This document shows, one piece after another, positions 16,727-24,646 of a stretch of 34,027 nucleotides of DNA. The DNA lies in NCBI GenBank assembly GCA_005239965.1, contig SBAV01000331.1, forward strand, positions 1 to 34,027, given 5' to 3'. The notes beneath the pieces are model-generated. The model had not been told where the DNA came from. It saw only the letters and a program-made list of their open reading frames with translations, and ran no database searches. The position numbers were made by a program, and so were the translations under genes. How positions within the stretch are numbered: the stretch's first letter is position 1; each line of letters starts with the position of its first letter. The DNA is from Methylobacter tundripaludum. GTDB lineage: Bacteria; Pseudomonadota; Gammaproteobacteria; Methylococcales; Methylomonadaceae.

Positions 16727-17782
16727 TCCAGGTAATCCTTCCTTTGCATCTTTTTGCCGTTTATTGGCCGCTTTCACATCCTTTATAAATTCAGGATGCG
16801 GGGATAGGGAATATTTTATATCAAGGATTTTATTTTGATTTCCTCTTAGATCTTCTTCCCGGCTAAAAGCAATGAGAACAGCATTATTTTTCAGCTCCGT
16901 TAAAGCCTCTTCAAATTTCCTTACGACATTATTGGGTCGTTTATATTCCAGCAAGCCGCTGTCTCTGCAAATGGTTGAAAGCCATATTTGATAGGGAACG
17001 GTGCAAGAGGCATTGGTGTAATTGTGAGACAATTTCTTGTGTAGCCAACGGGCAAGCTGGGTACTGTGAGACATCATCTGGTGATAGTTATACTGGCGAA
17101 AACTTAAGGTATCAATGCACTGGGTTACCAGTGGATGAAAATGCGCTATCCATTTGGCATCAGGGTCTTCGTTTAATTTTTGTCTGGAAACAGCGGCCAG
17201 TGACGGAAGATAGTTTGTTTTTGCAAAGCCCTTGCCGTTAGGAAGCAGGATTTCTATGTGGCTGCCCGATAAAATATTCAGGCTTTTAATGATTTCATAA
17301 TAGGATCTGGTATGACCACGTTTTTTTAACTCATTCCGTAACAAATGCAGCGAAAATACCACGCCGCTTTTAAAATCAGGCTTATCGAAAAAGCCTTTTT
17401 TCTGTTCTGCCGCTATCTTGCGTAGGGCATCCTCCACCAGCTCTTCATTGGCACTGGGATAATAGGCTTTTTCTTCGCCATCATCGGAATCTATAATTGC
17501 GGCAGTTACACGAATTTTGTATTCTCCCGCCCTGTATATGAAGATTTTTTCAAGGCGTGGTAAAAGCCCTTCTTTCGTTCTGAGGCCATTCATGGCTTGT
17601 TGGGAGATGGAATATTTGGGAATGCTATCCCATAGTTCAACGGTATTTGAAAGCTTATCTTTTTCGTTACTGGTATTGCATAAAAACGATTGAAACACAT
17701 CAAGCTGCTTGGCGTCGAAAGCTGTATGGGCAGGAAGACTATTTCCGCCATTTTCCTTTATCGTTATAGCGTCTTTTTTCAT
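16721..17782 (-). CDS. Plasmid-type replication initiator protein
   Basis: This 353-residue protein is probably the initiator that binds the iterons just beyond its 3' end. Features shared with plasmid Rep proteins, as I remember them, include SNTVELWDSIPKYSISQQ (about 44-61), the ELVEDALRKIA segment (about 115-125) and a helix-rich central part. The C-terminal region (about 235-340) contains QLARWLHKKLSHNYTNAS and LSPHPEFIKDVKAANKRQ. It probably has two winged-helix domains, but I cannot prove that from sequence alone. It starts 65 bases after fliR on the same strand. An inverted pair of iteron half-sites covers its ribosome binding site, suggesting self-repression. No parAB, toxin or conjugation genes accompany it. 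Confidence 0.82.
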   Translation of the reverse strand: MKKDAITIKENGGNSLPAHTAFDAKQLDVFQSFLCNTSNEKDKLSNTVELWDSIPKYSISQQAMNGLRTKEGLLPRLEKIFIYRAGEYKIRVTAAIIDSDDGEEKAYYPSANEELVEDALRKIAAEQKKGFFDKPDFKSGVVFSLHLLRNELKKRGHTRSYYEIIKSLNILSGSHIEILLPNGKGFAKTNYLPSLAAVSRQKLNEDPDAKWIAHFHPLVTQCIDTLSFRQYNYHQMMSHSTQLARWLHKKLSHNYTNASCTVPYQIWLSTICRDSGLLEYKRPNNVVRKFEEALTELKNNAVLIAFSREEDLRGNQNKILDIKYSLSPHPEFIKDVKAANKRQKDAKEGLPGR

Positions 17783-17788
17783 GTTTTT

Positions 17789-17802
17789 ACCTAATAATAG
17801 GG
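17789..17802 (-). promoter_or_regulatory. Inverted half-iterons at the rep start (possible operator)
   Basis: ACCTA-ATAA-TAGG, just before the rep ATG, is an inverted repeat of the ACCTA core found in each iteron. It overlaps the AGG of the ribosome binding site and a TATTAT -10-like hexamer. In iteron plasmids, Rep dimers commonly repress rep through such inverted half-sites. Confidence 0.4.
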
Positions 17803-17847
17803 ATTATCAAAGCTTGAATATGATGATAAATTGATCGTTGTAATACT

Positions 17848-18621
17848 TTACAGCCTCAACAACTGCCCGATCAAATCATAGGTATCGGTTAAAATACCGG
17901 AAAATTGATCCAGCACATCGGGTAAGGTTAGCCAAATCAACAACATCCCCAGTATCAACGTGACGGGGAAACCCACTGAAAAAATATTCAGTTGTGGAGC
18001 GGCCCGGGTCGTCACGCCAAAACCGATATTAACCAGCAACAGGCTGGCAATAACAGGCATTGCCAGCAATAAGCCTCCGGCAAACAGGCGACTGCTCCAG
18101 CTAATGATAGTCCAAATGTTGGCTTTGGTTATGCCGTCAAGGCCAATCGGCAGGCTGGCAAAACTGTCCAGCAACATTTTTATCAACAGCAGGTGACCGT
18201 CTAAGCTGAGAAAAGTTAAGGTGCTGGTAATGGCATAAAGTTGCGCGACTACCGGTACTTGCTGGCCGTTTTGTGGATCGACCATGGAGGCGAATCCCAG
18301 CCCCATGCTTAAGGCAACGCCTTGGCCTGCAAAAACGACCGCAGCGAAAACCAGCTGCACAATAAAACCGCTGGCCAAGCCAATCATCACTTGCACAATA
18401 GCCACACTGATCCCTTCATAGCTGAACATGACAACAGCCGGAGGGGTCGGCAATAAAGGCATAACCACGAACGTCATAGCCACGGAAAGGATCAGCCTGA
18501 CCCGGGCGGGCACAGCGCGCAGGCTAAACAACGGGACGGCCACAAACATCGCACTGATACGCAGCAGTGGCCAGATAAATGACGCGACCTGCCCAAGGAT
18601 TTGCGTTTCGGTAAAATTCAC
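17848..18621 (-). CDS. fliR: Flagellar export gate protein FliR
   Basis: This 257-residue integral membrane protein forms the export gate core with FliP and FliQ. It has about six hydrophobic helices, including QVMIGLASGFIVQLVFAAVV and LLLAMPVIASLLLVNIGFGV, the family signature area, and a normal length. It follows fliQ after three bases. Downstream lies rep, not the usual flhB. Confidence 0.95.
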   Translation of the reverse strand: MNFTETQILGQVASFIWPLLRISAMFVAVPLFSLRAVPARVRLILSVAMTFVVMPLLPTPPAVVMFSYEGISVAIVQVMIGLASGFIVQLVFAAVVFAGQGVALSMGLGFASMVDPQNGQQVPVVAQLYAITSTLTFLSLDGHLLLIKMLLDSFASLPIGLDGITKANIWTIISWSSRLFAGGLLLAMPVIASLLLVNIGFGVTTRAAPQLNIFSVGFPVTLILGMLLIWLTLPDVLDQFSGILTDTYDLIGQLLRL

Positions 18622-18624
18622 TGT

Positions 18625-18894
18625 TCAGCCGATTAATTGCGGAATTTCCCTGACCAATCCCTGAAAATAATCGAGGAACATTTGCAGCATCCACGGCCCC
18701 ATAATCAATAGCACCAACCCGATGATGATTAACTTGGGAACAAATGTCAGCGTCGCCTCATTAATCTGGGTGGCGGCCTGAAACATGGCAATGATCAGGC
18801 CTATTGCCAAAGACGGCAACAATACCGGGGCAGTCAGCTTGATGGCAACGATCATTGCATCCTGGCTAACCTTGTAAATGGTTTCCGGCGTCAT
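18625..18894 (-). CDS. fliQ: Flagellar export gate protein FliQ
   Basis: This is a small (89-residue) protein with two membrane helices (about 17-38 and 50-70) and the family segment FQAATQINEATLTFVPK between them. Several copies wrap around FliP/FliR in the export gate. It lies 15 bases after fliP and 3 before fliR. Confidence 0.96.
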   Translation of the reverse strand: MTPETIYKVSQDAMIVAIKLTAPVLLPSLAIGLIIAMFQAATQINEATLTFVPKLIIIGLVLLIMGPWMLQMFLDYFQGLVREIPQLIG

Positions 18895-18909
18895 AATTTT
18901 GGCTTTCGA

Positions 18910-19668
18910 TCAGCTGACATAAAAACTCGCCGCCAGCATTTCCATGATCAAAGACCAGCCATCGGCCAGCACAAACAGCATGATTTTAAAGGGCAAGGAC
19001 ACAATCATCGGTGACAGCATCATCATACCCATCGACATCAGCACACTGGCAACCACCAGGTCAATGATAAGAAACGGCAGGAAAATCAAAAACCCTATCT
19101 GAAAAGCCGTTTTCAATTCACTCGTCACATAAGCGGACAACAATAATGAGAAGGGCACATCCTCAGCCGATTGCAATTCAGAATGACCGGAAATCCGGAT
19201 AAACAATTCCAGGTCAGCTTCCCGGGTCTGTTTCAGCATAAACTGCCGGAACGGTTCCGAAGCCTTGGCCAATGCGGTGGTAACGTCAATTTTTTCTTCC
19301 AGATAAGGCTGCACGGCTTCGCTGTTGACCTTCTCGAACACCGGCATCATGATGAAAATTGTCAAAAACAGGGACAGGCCCAATAACACCTGGTTACTCG
19401 GCGCCTGGCCTGTACCTAGCGCCTGCCGTAACAAGCTTAAGACGATCATGATCCGGGTAAATGACGTCATGGTCAGCAACAAGGCCGGCAACACCGTTAA
19501 CAACGTCATTAACGCCAGAATCTGGATCGTTACACTGTACGTCTGTCCACCTTGTTTATTCGTGGTAACCGTTACGGCGTCAATACCTGGTGCTGCATAG
19601 GCAGGTGTTTCAATCAACAGAACGGCAAGGGCAACTATAGCTAACTGGAATAAAAGGCGGTTACACAT
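18910..19668 (-). CDS. fliP: Flagellar export gate protein FliP
   Basis: This 252-residue protein forms the pentameric export channel. A cleavable signal peptide (about 1-25, ending AYA-AP) is followed by four membrane helices and a periplasmic domain. The family blocks [20 protein letters not shown] and [17 protein letters not shown] are present. Its ATG overlaps the fliO stop by one base (TGATG), as in a tightly packed operon. Confidence 0.96.
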   Translation of the reverse strand: MCNRLLFQLAIVALAVLLIETPAYAAPGIDAVTVTTNKQGGQTYSVTIQILALMTLLTVLPALLLTMTSFTRIMIVLSLLRQALGTGQAPSNQVLLGLSLFLTIFIMMPVFEKVNSEAVQPYLEEKIDVTTALAKASEPFRQFMLKQTREADLELFIRISGHSELQSAEDVPFSLLLSAYVTSELKTAFQIGFLIFLPFLIIDLVVASVLMSMGMMMLSPMIVSLPFKIMLFVLADGWSLIMEMLAASFYVS

Positions 19669-20132
19669 CAGGGCGGGCCACTTCGGCTGTACTCAGTGTG
19701 GGCTTTTATCGCGAGCATTAATTTTTGCGCGAAACCGGTTTCCGCAGTTGCAGACATCGTTTCTTCCTTCATCAGGCAATCATCACCCTCCAAAACATGC
19801 AGGGTTTCAATACGCCCCGGTGTCACCCCTAGGACGAGCTGCTTCTTGCCGACCTGCAGCAAAATGACTTTTTCCCGCAGCCCTAACGATAATCCATCGA
19901 CCACGCGCATTTTTTCTGCACCGCCAACGGTTAAGCCATTGAGCTTGCGCGCGCCCCAAACACAGAGAAAAAAGACACCCAAAACAATCAGCAAGCCCAT
20001 GCCCCAGGCTGCAATATCTCCAGAAGCAACGGTCCTGGCTGTTTGCATTGGCAGGTCCGTACCGGCCAGAGCAAAACCGGCAGGAGGAAAGCACAGCAAT
20101 AAAAGCCAGCACAGAATTATTTTTACCGGCAT
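19668..20132 (-). CDS. fliO: Flagellar export gate assembly protein FliO
   Basis: This 154-residue protein helps FliP assemble. It has an N-terminal signal-like helix, one membrane helix (about 42-60, [20 protein letters not shown]) and a small cytoplasmic domain with [27 protein letters not shown], typical of FliO. It overlaps fliN and fliP by one base each (TGATG). FliO varies greatly between species, and position supports the call. Confidence 0.92.
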   Translation of the reverse strand: MPVKIILCWLLLLCFPPAGFALAGTDLPMQTARTVASGDIAAWGMGLLIVLGVFFLCVWGARKLNGLTVGGAEKMRVVDGLSLGLREKVILLQVGKKQLVLGVTPGRIETLHVLEGDDCLMKEETMSATAETGFAQKLMLAIKAHTEYSRSGPP

Positions 20133-20494
20133 CAGGCTAGTTTTTTGACGCGTTCCGATACACTGATGACATCGGTTAAGCGGATACCAAATTTATCATT
20201 GATCACCACAACTTCGCCATGGGCCACCAGTGTGCCGTTCACCAGAATGTCAAGCGGTTCTCCCGCCAAACGGTCCAGGACAACAACAGAGCCTTTATTT
20301 AATTGCAACAAATTTCTGATATTAATCTGTGTCCGGCCAATTTCCATGGAAAGGGTAACCGGAACGTCCAGGATAACATCAAGGTTAAGTTCATCTGCTG
20401 AGGTTGCTGATGGTTTTTTACTTTCACCCGGGCTGTCAACCTCTTCAAATACGGCTACCTTAACATCATCAGTTTCAATTGGTTCTTTACTCAT
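20132..20494 (-). CDS. fliN: Flagellar motor switch protein FliN
   Basis: This 120-residue rotor C-ring protein binds FliM and FliH. Its acidic variable N-terminal part (1-35) is followed by the SpoA domain (about 38-118) with DVPVTLSMEIGRTQINIRNLL and DILVNGTLVAHGEVVVINDKF. It starts one base after fliM ends. The length is normal for the family. Confidence 0.96.
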   Translation of the reverse strand: MSKEPIETDDVKVAVFEEVDSPGESKKPSATSADELNLDVILDVPVTLSMEIGRTQINIRNLLQLNKGSVVVLDRLAGEPLDILVNGTLVAHGEVVVINDKFGIRLTDVISVSERVKKLA

Positions 20495-20495
20495 T

Positions 20496-21512
20496 TTATT
20501 TCATACCAATATCGTTATAATCAAATGCTGAATCGCCCAAAATTGATTCAGTCCTTACCTTATCAATAATCTGCACGGCATAATAACCCTCTGAGGTACA
20601 GGCTTTGCCTGTAAAAACAGGCGACCCTTTTACATTAAGCAGCACCGCTTTTGGCATATCAATAGGTATTACATCGCCTTTTTTTAACTGCAAGACTTCC
20701 CTTATGGATAGGTTTTTTTCCACCAGGAGACCCTTCACGCTCATTTCCGCCCCCAGAATTTCATTGCGTAATGCAAGCTTCCATTGGATATCAATTTCAT
20801 TGCCGTCATCGCCAATGGTGTCCAATAAGGCCTTGATCGGCTCAATCATTGAATAGGGCATGACAATATTAATGTCACCCCCACCACCTTCGAGTGCAAT
20901 ATTAACCGTAGAGATCACCACAATGTCTTCGGCACTGACAATATTGGCAAAATGTGGATTGATTTCTGAGCTCATATATTCAAAATTGAGTGCCATAATG
21001 GGCTCCCAAGCTTCTTTCAGGTCATTGAAAATCATATCAATGAGTATCTGGATGACCCGCATTTCAGCCGGCGTAAATTCCCGGGCCTCAGCCGTGTTAT
21101 AAACCTGTCCGCCGCCGCCAAAAAAGTTGTCTACCGCAGTAAAAATCAAACTCGGTTCGATGGCTATCAATGCCCGCCCCCGCAACGGTAAAAGCCGAAT
21201 AATGTTCAGGTTGGTTGGCAAACGCAGCCCGCGTGTATATTCGGAAAACTTTTGAATCCGAATGCCATATAAGAAAATTTCCGGAGAACGGTGCAGAAAT
21301 TTGAACAGGGAGGTGCGCAAATACTTGGAGAACCGTTCATTAATCATTTCCAGGGTTGGAATGCGCCGGCGGACAATCCTTTCCTGGCTCCTGAAGTCAT
21401 AGTCTTTGGCGCCGCCTTTGTCTTGAAATGCATCGGTTCCAATTTCAAAATCGCCATCATCCACATCTTTTAGCAGCGCATCAATTTCTTCCTGTGAAAG
21501 CAAGTCACTCAT
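20496..21512 (-). CDS. fliM: Flagellar motor switch protein FliM
   Basis: This 338-residue C-ring protein receives CheY-P and sets rotation direction. The N-terminal CheY-binding peptide MSDLLSQEEIDALL is intact. The middle domain (about 45-240) has RRIPTLEMINERFSKYLRTS and FFGGGG, and the C-terminal SpoA domain (about 250-325) has VEKNLSIREVLQLKKGDVIP. The intact CheY-binding tail implies that chemotaxis genes exist elsewhere in the genome. fliL would normally lie just upstream but is missing here, and fliM heads the operon. No clear sigma-54 promoter is seen before it. Confidence 0.96.
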   Translation of the reverse strand: MSDLLSQEEIDALLKDVDDGDFEIGTDAFQDKGGAKDYDFRSQERIVRRRIPTLEMINERFSKYLRTSLFKFLHRSPEIFLYGIRIQKFSEYTRGLRLPTNLNIIRLLPLRGRALIAIEPSLIFTAVDNFFGGGGQVYNTAEAREFTPAEMRVIQILIDMIFNDLKEAWEPIMALNFEYMSSEINPHFANIVSAEDIVVISTVNIALEGGGGDINIVMPYSMIEPIKALLDTIGDDGNEIDIQWKLALRNEILGAEMSVKGLLVEKNLSIREVLQLKKGDVIPIDMPKAVLLNVKGSPVFTGKACTSEGYYAVQIIDKVRTESILGDSAFDYNDIGMK

Positions 21513-21568
21513 ATCTTATTGCGTTACAAATAAAATAAAGAATAGTTGTTTTAATTTGTTTTTACCCA

Positions 21569-21706
21569 CTATTTTTCTGGGGCTTGTAATGGCAGCAAGT
21601 GAAAATTTACGCTGAACTGAACCATGGCAAAATTGCCGTCACGTGCAACCTTGAAAAAATATTCTGTTTCTTCGTGCCGCGTTCCCGGGTAATTTTTGCA
21701 GGTTGA
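21569..21706 (-). pseudogene. Short coding remnant, no start codon
   Basis: A minus-strand frame of 45 codons without a usable start ends at TAG 21569-21571. It includes GTRHEETEYFFKVARDGNFA and then MVQFSVNFHLLPL. It does not resemble the C-terminus of FliL. The DNA contains the palindrome GGCAATTTTGCC, so this may be a dispersed repeat rather than old coding sequence. Confidence 0.3.
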
Positions 21707-21872
21707 TTAAGGGTTATTGGTCTATATTTGAATCAATACAATAAACCCCTTATATGGACTATGAGGCCCAAAGATTACTCTCCTGGCCCAGGCAACAATT
21801 TTCATTGAAGGAGACAGGAAGCCAACGCCCCCTAGCCGGATTGCGTAACGTAGTGGAGCAGCAGAGGGCATT

Positions 21873-22058
21873 TTAATTAGCGTTTGATTCTGGTTCATTT
21901 TCCGCAATAGGTTTTGTGAGCGTACCGGACGGTAGCGAACGCTTCAGCGTGTCTTTTATGTATTCGCTCATTGTGATTCCTTTGCTGGCGGATATTTGTT
22001 TTAGCTCGTCTTTTAGCCACTTTGGGCAAATGAAAGTTAATCGTTCTGAGTCGATCAT
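21873..22058 (-). CDS. Ribbon-helix-helix DNA-binding protein, divergent from tnpB
   Basis: This 61-residue protein has a beta strand (ERLTFICP) followed by two helices (WLKDELKQISASKGI and TMSEYIKDTLKRSL), the CopG/Arc-type ribbon-helix-helix layout. A polar tail follows. AAGGA lies eight bases before the ATG and a perfect TATAAT is upstream, so it is likely a real gene. It is transcribed away from tnpB, with only 46 bases between the start codons. An inverted repeat in that space could be its operator. Whether it belongs to the transposon or was there first is unclear. Confidence 0.65.
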   Translation of the reverse strand: MIDSERLTFICPKWLKDELKQISASKGITMSEYIKDTLKRSLPSGTLTKPIAENEPESNAN

Positions 22059-22104
22059 GATAATAATCCTTGTAATTTGTTGTGGTAATGATTATTATAA
22101 CACC
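22059..22104. promoter_or_regulatory. Divergent promoter and inverted-repeat operator (RHH gene / tnpB)
   Basis: The inverted repeat GATAATAATC (22059-22068) and GATTATTATA (22090-22099) matches at 9 of 10 positions, centred 31 bp apart. On the plus strand TTGTAA (22070-22075), 17 bases, TATTAT (22093-22098) forms a promoter whose start would fall on the tnpB ATG. On the minus strand TATAAT (22099-22094) serves the RHH gene. One repeat arm overlaps both -10 hexamers. Confidence 0.5.
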
Positions 22105-23223
22105 ATGATTATCAGAAAAGCCTATAAATTTCGTTTCGACCCTACCGAAGAACAGAAAGCGCAACTTGCCGTTGAATTCGGTTGCGCCCGTTTCGTGTGG
22201 AACCATGCGCTTAACTTGCGGCAATGCGTTTATGCAAACTGCATAGACGAAAACGGCAAAGGCGAGAACATAAATTATGTCGGCCTGAATAAGCACCTAA
22301 CCTTTTTGAAAGGTACTGAAAACTTTGGTTGGCTAAAAAACGCCACCGCTGGAATGCTTACCCAGAAGCTTATTGATCTCGATAAAGCCTATGATAATTT
22401 TTTCAAAGGTAGGGCAAAATTCCCTAAGTTCAAGAAGAAAGGCCATTCTGAATCAATACGTTATCAGCTAGACCAACGAAACATACTGAGTACATACAGT
22501 GCGGGTGAATTCATCAAATTGCCAAAATTGGGTTTTATCAATGTTAGATGGTCGCAACTACCATTCGGAACGCCCAAAATGGCTACTGTTTCAAAAACTG
22601 CAAGCGGCAAGTATTTTGTATCGTTCGCTTGTGAGATAGAGCAGGCACCAAAACCAAAAACAAGTCGTGTTATTGGTGTTGATGTGGGCATTAAAGATGT
22701 GGTAGTGACGAGTGACGGGTTCCAAAGTGGATCGCCTAAGTTCACCTACCAGCACCAAAGAGAATTAAGGCGTGAGCAGCGCAAGTTGAGCAAGAAAACC
22801 AAAGGCTCAAACGGCTGGAAGAAGCAGCGCCTTGTTGTTGCACGGGTGCATGAAAAAATTGCAAATTGCCGCAAGGACTTCTTGCACAAACTGACCACCA
22901 AGCTGGTTAGCGAAAATGATGTGATTTGTCTTGAAGATTTGAATGTCAAAGGCATGTTGAGCAACCGCAAGCTATCAAAAGCAGTTGCTGATATTGGCAT
23001 ATTCGAGTTTAACAGGCAGATAAAGTACAAGGCACAATGGTACGGGAAACAGGTCATCGTAATTGACAGGTGGTTTCCAAGTACAAAAATGTGTTCGTCG
23101 TGCGGCTCGATCAAGCAAATAAAATTGAGCGAACGCATATACAGATGTGATTGCGGACTTGTCCTTGACAGGGATTTAAACGCTGCAATCAATATTAAGT
23201 CAGCTGTATTAAAGGCGGCTTAA
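22105..23223 (+). CDS. tnpB: TnpB, RNA-guided nuclease of an IS200/IS605-type element
   Basis: This 372-residue member of the TnpB (OrfB) family, the ancestor of Cas12, cuts DNA next to a short motif under guidance of an RNA from the element's right end. The N-terminal helix-turn-helix-like domain begins MIIRKAYKFRFDPTEEQ. All three RuvC acidic residues are present: D193 in GVDVGIKD, E277 in CLEDLN, and Asp in DRDLNAAINI (355-357). The zinc ribbon CSSCGS...YRCDCG (330-350) is complete. The nuclease therefore looks intact. A longer in-frame start at 21916 runs antisense through the RHH gene and is not credible. ATG 22105 may be translated from a leaderless mRNA. Confidence 0.9.
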   Translation: MIIRKAYKFRFDPTEEQKAQLAVEFGCARFVWNHALNLRQCVYANCIDENGKGENINYVGLNKHLTFLKGTENFGWLKNATAGMLTQKLIDLDKAYDNFFKGRAKFPKFKKKGHSESIRYQLDQRNILSTYSAGEFIKLPKLGFINVRWSQLPFGTPKMATVSKTASGKYFVSFACEIEQAPKPKTSRVIGVDVGIKDVVVTSDGFQSGSPKFTYQHQRELRREQRKLSKKTKGSNGWKKQRLVVARVHEKIANCRKDFLHKLTTKLVSENDVICLEDLNVKGMLSNRKLSKAVADIGIFEFNRQIKYKAQWYGKQVIVIDRWFPSTKMCSSCGSIKQIKLSERIYRCDCGLVLDRDLNAAINIKSAVLKAA

Positions 23224-23372
23224 GCAACAAAACGGCGGGGAGCGTCGAGCGTGGAGAGCCAAACCAACCTGTATAGGCGTAGCGAAAGCTAGCCAGAACA
23301 GGGGCTTGTTGAATCGCGGAAAATGAAAGCCACGATGCAGGCTGTATGGAACAGCCGTAATCTTGGCTAAGA
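23224..23372 (+). ncRNA. Candidate omega (right-end) RNA of the TnpB element
   Basis: The sequence after tnpB folds readily. It holds a CCTGT/ACAGG outer stem enclosing GGC-G-TAGC-GAAA-GCTAGCC (23276-23294, GNRA loop) and the hairpin GGCTGT-ATGGA-ACAGCC (23340-23356). A GCC/GGC pairing follows before the likely element end. TnpB guide RNAs start within the tnpB 3' end and take their guide from flanking DNA. If the right end is near 23372, the guide would start at about AATAGTACC. The exact boundary is not known. Confidence 0.5.
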
Positions 23373-23517
23373 ATCAAACTCCAATAGTACCTCGACAGAT
23401 GTAAAGGAAAGTCTATAGTTTTTCAGATAAATAATTTCCATTTTTTGAAAATAAAGTTATTTATAATCAATGTATTATAGAATTGTCAGTGGAAATTATT
23501 TATATGAAAGTCTATAT

Positions 23518-24591
23518 ATGAAAGATCAACGCTCAGATTTAGGCTTGGGTCTGTCAAGCGTATTAAAAAAACTTGGCGCAATGACGTCGATCCGCGACAC
23601 CAATATGGTTGAGCAGAGTCTGTTACGCACTCTCGGGCCGTTGCTTGGCGTACTTGAAACCTCGTTCTATCGGATCGATGATAATGGCGGTGTTATACGT
23701 GCGCTGTATCATTCGCACAAGGTAGTGGATAAAGACGGCGTTAAGCATATAGTGGATAATGTTGGGGAAGTCATCAATGGAAAGGAAATCCCGGAGGCTG
23801 TCGGCAATTTGTTTGACAACGTTCACATGCTCCGCAAGGCCTGCAGCCGAAAGTTGGACGAGGGCCTGCTTATCTGTTACCCCGTCTACGGTGTCAAAGG
23901 GTTGCTTGGCTATTTTGTCTTTCAGCGCGATCGGGAAGTCGCCCCCGTCGAGGATGCAATAATTCAAGGTGTGCTTGAAGTATTCACTAACTACTTTGAT
24001 TTACTCGACACCAGTCAACGCGACCAGCTCACTGGCCTGCTCAACCGCTACTCGTTGGAAGCCAATCTTGATCGTTTGTGGAATATACTGTCGGCCCGCC
24101 TGCACGATGCAAACAATGGACATACCATGAGGGTTATTGTCCCTGAATCTTACTGGCTCAGTGTGCTGGATATCGATCACTTCAAAAAAATCAATGACAC
24201 CTATGGCCACACCATCGGCGATGAGGTGCTCATAATGGTTACCCGTCTGCTGCAGGCTTCGTTTCGCCAATCTGATCTCCTCTACCGTTATGGGGGTGAA
24301 GAGTTTATTGCCATCCTTGCTGCCAACGACTTTCAATCAGTTACCCAGGCTTTGGAGCGTGTCCGGACGAAAATCGAACGATTCCCGTTTCCGCAAGTGG
24401 GCCATATCACCATCAGTGGCGGTTTCAGCAGTGCTGATCCAGGCGTGCTTCCGCAAGAAGTCATCAACCGTGCTGATAGCGCACTCTATGCGGCTAAGAA
24501 TGCGGGACGAAACCGTATTTATCATTATGATACGCTAATCAGGGAGGGCGTTTTGAAAGAGGTCAATGCCGGCGACATTGATCTCTTTTAG
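23518..24591 (+). CDS. Diguanylate cyclase with N-terminal GAF-like sensor
   Basis: This protein probably makes cyclic di-GMP from GTP. Residues about 25-165 resemble a GAF-type sensor. The linker RDQLTGLLNR opens the GGDEF domain, whose active site is YGGEEF (GGEEF at 259-263 counted from ATG 23518). The inhibitory I-site RQSD lies exactly five residues before GGEEF, so product inhibition is likely. There are no membrane helices, so the protein is cytoplasmic. An upstream ATG at 23470 is also in frame. ATG 23518 is preferred because the extra residues look non-conserved, though its ribosome site (GAAAG) is weak. It is followed by fliK on the same strand. C-di-GMP typically antagonises FleQ-driven motility. 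Confidence 0.9.
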   Translation: MKDQRSDLGLGLSSVLKKLGAMTSIRDTNMVEQSLLRTLGPLLGVLETSFYRIDDNGGVIRALYHSHKVVDKDGVKHIVDNVGEVINGKEIPEAVGNLFDNVHMLRKACSRKLDEGLLICYPVYGVKGLLGYFVFQRDREVAPVEDAIIQGVLEVFTNYFDLLDTSQRDQLTGLLNRYSLEANLDRLWNILSARLHDANNGHTMRVIVPESYWLSVLDIDHFKKINDTYGHTIGDEVLIMVTRLLQASFRQSDLLYRYGGEEFIAILAANDFQSVTQALERVRTKIERFPFPQVGHITISGGFSSADPGVLPQEVINRADSALYAAKNAGRNRIYHYDTLIREGVLKEVNAGDIDLF

Positions 24592-24646
24592 GTAATCCTC
24601 ATAAAACAGTTATTTAAACAAAATCAAAGATCAAAGAGAATTTGTG

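Larger units (their letters stand above)
21873..23372 (+). mobile_element. IS200/IS605-type element with tnpB only (ends approximate)
   Basis: The element has a tnpB gene, a structured 3' tail typical of the TnpB guide RNA, and no tnpA (the HUH transposase), so it cannot move by itself. The right end probably lies close to GAATCAAACTCC near 23372. The left end could lie between the ribbon-helix-helix gene and 22104 or further left; it cannot be set from one copy. Elements of this type usually make no target duplication, so no flanking repeat marks the edges. Confidence 0.7.

Noticed and set aside
19696-20148. 150-residue plus-strand frame across fliO
   Set aside because: It lies antisense to a well-supported gene in a tight operon; a shadow frame.
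21916-22104. Longer TnpB start at 21916
   Set aside because: The extra 63 residues are antisense to the ribbon-helix-helix gene and do not look like TnpB. The family start MIIRKAYKFR is at 22105.
22105-23223. Nuclease-dead TnpB repressor (TldR) acting on flagellin
   Set aside because: All three RuvC acidic residues and the zinc ribbon are intact, so this is most simply an active transposon nuclease.
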